Origin: Hyphococcus sp.
Lineage (GTDB): Bacteria > Pseudomonadota > Alphaproteobacteria > Caulobacterales > Parvularculaceae
Assembly (NCBI GenBank): GCA_021776335.1
Contig: JAJFGB010000011.1
Span: 434,001-498,000 of the forward strand
Direction: 5' to 3'
Length of the DNA: 64,000 nt
Shown here: piece by piece, positions 63,645 through 64,000 of the stretch
Position numbering within the stretch: position 1 is the first letter of the stretch
Layout of the letters: each line of letters starts with the position of its first letter
Made by a program: the position numbers and the translations under genes
The notes under the pieces: model-generated
Told to the model about the DNA's origin: nothing
The model's input: only the letters and a program-made list of their open reading frames with translations
The model's database searches: none

Positions 63645-64000
63645 ATGGTGCGATACAAAACGCTCGTCCTCACGATTTTGGCCTTATCTGCATTTGCCGC
63701 AAATTCCATTCTTTGCCGAATGGCGCTGAAAGCTGAGCTTATTGACCCTGTCAGCTTCACACAGATCAGGCTCTTTGCCGGGGCGTTGTTTTTGACGCCG
63801 TTTTTCTATGCAAAACGCGCAAGTTTGTTGCCCGCAAAGATCAGCGACGGGCGCGCGCCTGTGGCTTTGTTCATTTATGCGATCGCTTTTTCACTGGCCT
63901 ATGTGAGCCTTGATGCGGGCGTCGGCGCGCTCATTTTGTTTGGCATGGTGCAGGTCACCATGATTGGCGCTGCGATCTTCAAAGGCGACAGGCTGGGTAT
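63645..64000 (+). CDS. EamA/DMT superfamily transporter, N-terminal part (truncated by window end)
   Basis: The frame opens at ATG 63645 (GAGGG upstream) and runs off the window after about 118 codons. Visible helices: V-L-T-I-L-A-L-S-A-F-A-A-N-S-I-L-C-R-M-A-L, a second starting F-A-G-A-L-F-L-T-P-F-F, then ALFIYAIAFSLAYVSLDAGV and a fourth. A-A-N-S-I-L-C-R and the Q-V-T-M-I-G-A-A helix are typical of EamA carriers. A second member after the one at 59597. Substrate unknown. Confidence 0.85.
   Translation, partial: MVRYKTLVLTILALSAFAANSILCRMALKAELIDPVSFTQIRLFAGALFLTPFFYAKRASLLPAKISDGRAPVALFIYAIAFSLAYVSLDAGVGALILFGMVQVTMIGAAIFKGDRLG

Overview
The window is an ordinary stretch of bacterial chromosome with mid-range GC content. 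Gene order points to an alphaproteobacterium: ruvC-ruvA-ruvB, then ybgC-tolQ-tolR-tolA-tolB-pal-cpoB-tilS-ftsH, then folP-glmM; a DUF4164/zapA pair beside tkt-gap-pgk-fructose-bisphosphate aldolase; serC-serA; and sucA-sucB-lpd. The Gram-negative envelope genes (Tol-Pal, OmpA-like porin, lipoproteins) agree. A Caulobacterales/Hyphomonadales/Parvularculales-like organism is a reasonable guess from protein style, but the sequence alone does not settle it. No tRNA, rRNA, CRISPR array, phage or insertion sequence was seen.

Layout. 1-3.5 kb: end of sucA, a sucB with two lipoyl domains, lpd and a GNAT acetyltransferase. 3.9-10.2 kb: POT peptide transporter, cobalamin adenosyltransferase, small membrane peptide, secreted M28 peptidase, OmpA-family protein, TetR regulator. 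10.3-22.5 kb: class A penicillin-binding protein, YgjP-like metallopeptidase, mutS, glnD, murJ, trpS, a GT2 glycosyltransferase. 22.6-26.3 kb: ECF-type sigma factor with an overlapping small membrane protein, a lipoprotein of the endonuclease/exonuclease/phosphatase fold, and on the minus strand an isoaspartyl peptidase plus an unknown protein. 26.4-33.1 kb: central carbon genes (gpmA, tkt, gap, pgk, aldolase) with zapA and a coiled-coil partner between. 33.2-37.5 kb: COQ4-like protein, thiE, ruvC-ruvA-[FtsH-like]-ruvB. 37.6-48.7 kb: DUF3592 protein, a GT61-like gene on the minus strand, ybgC-tolQRAB-pal-cpoB, tilS, ftsH. 48.8-51.7 kb: minus-strand block (secreted lectin-like protein, AraC regulator, RHH protein with a second copy of the unknown family). 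51.8-64 kb: folP, glmM, an AhpD-like protein with a divergent TetR regulator, a charged secreted protein, HxlR regulator, thiD, PhzF, two DMT transporters, serC and serA.

How the genes work together. The 2-oxoglutarate dehydrogenase genes feed the TCA cycle; gpmA/tkt/gap/pgk/aldolase cover lower glycolysis/gluconeogenesis and the pentose-phosphate link, and serC-serA draw serine from 3-phosphoglycerate. Class A PBP, MurJ, GlmM and Tol-Pal-CpoB build and constrict the envelope. MutS and RuvABC repair DNA.

Most notable observations: (1) a stand-alone copy of the FtsH N-terminal membrane/periplasmic half, without ATPase or protease, lies between ruvA and ruvB, while full-length FtsH is encoded 10 kb downstream; (2) GlnD has an intact nucleotidyltransferase motif but an eroded HD domain, suggesting loss of uridylyl-removing activity; (3) an AAGAG pentanucleotide tract fills the tolA-tolB junction, a candidate slippage switch; (4) two distant members of an uncharacterised family occur 26 kb apart, one overlapping a ribbon-helix-helix gene; (5) a TetR regulator faces an AhpD-like gene across two copies of one operator-like motif spaced 26 bp apart.
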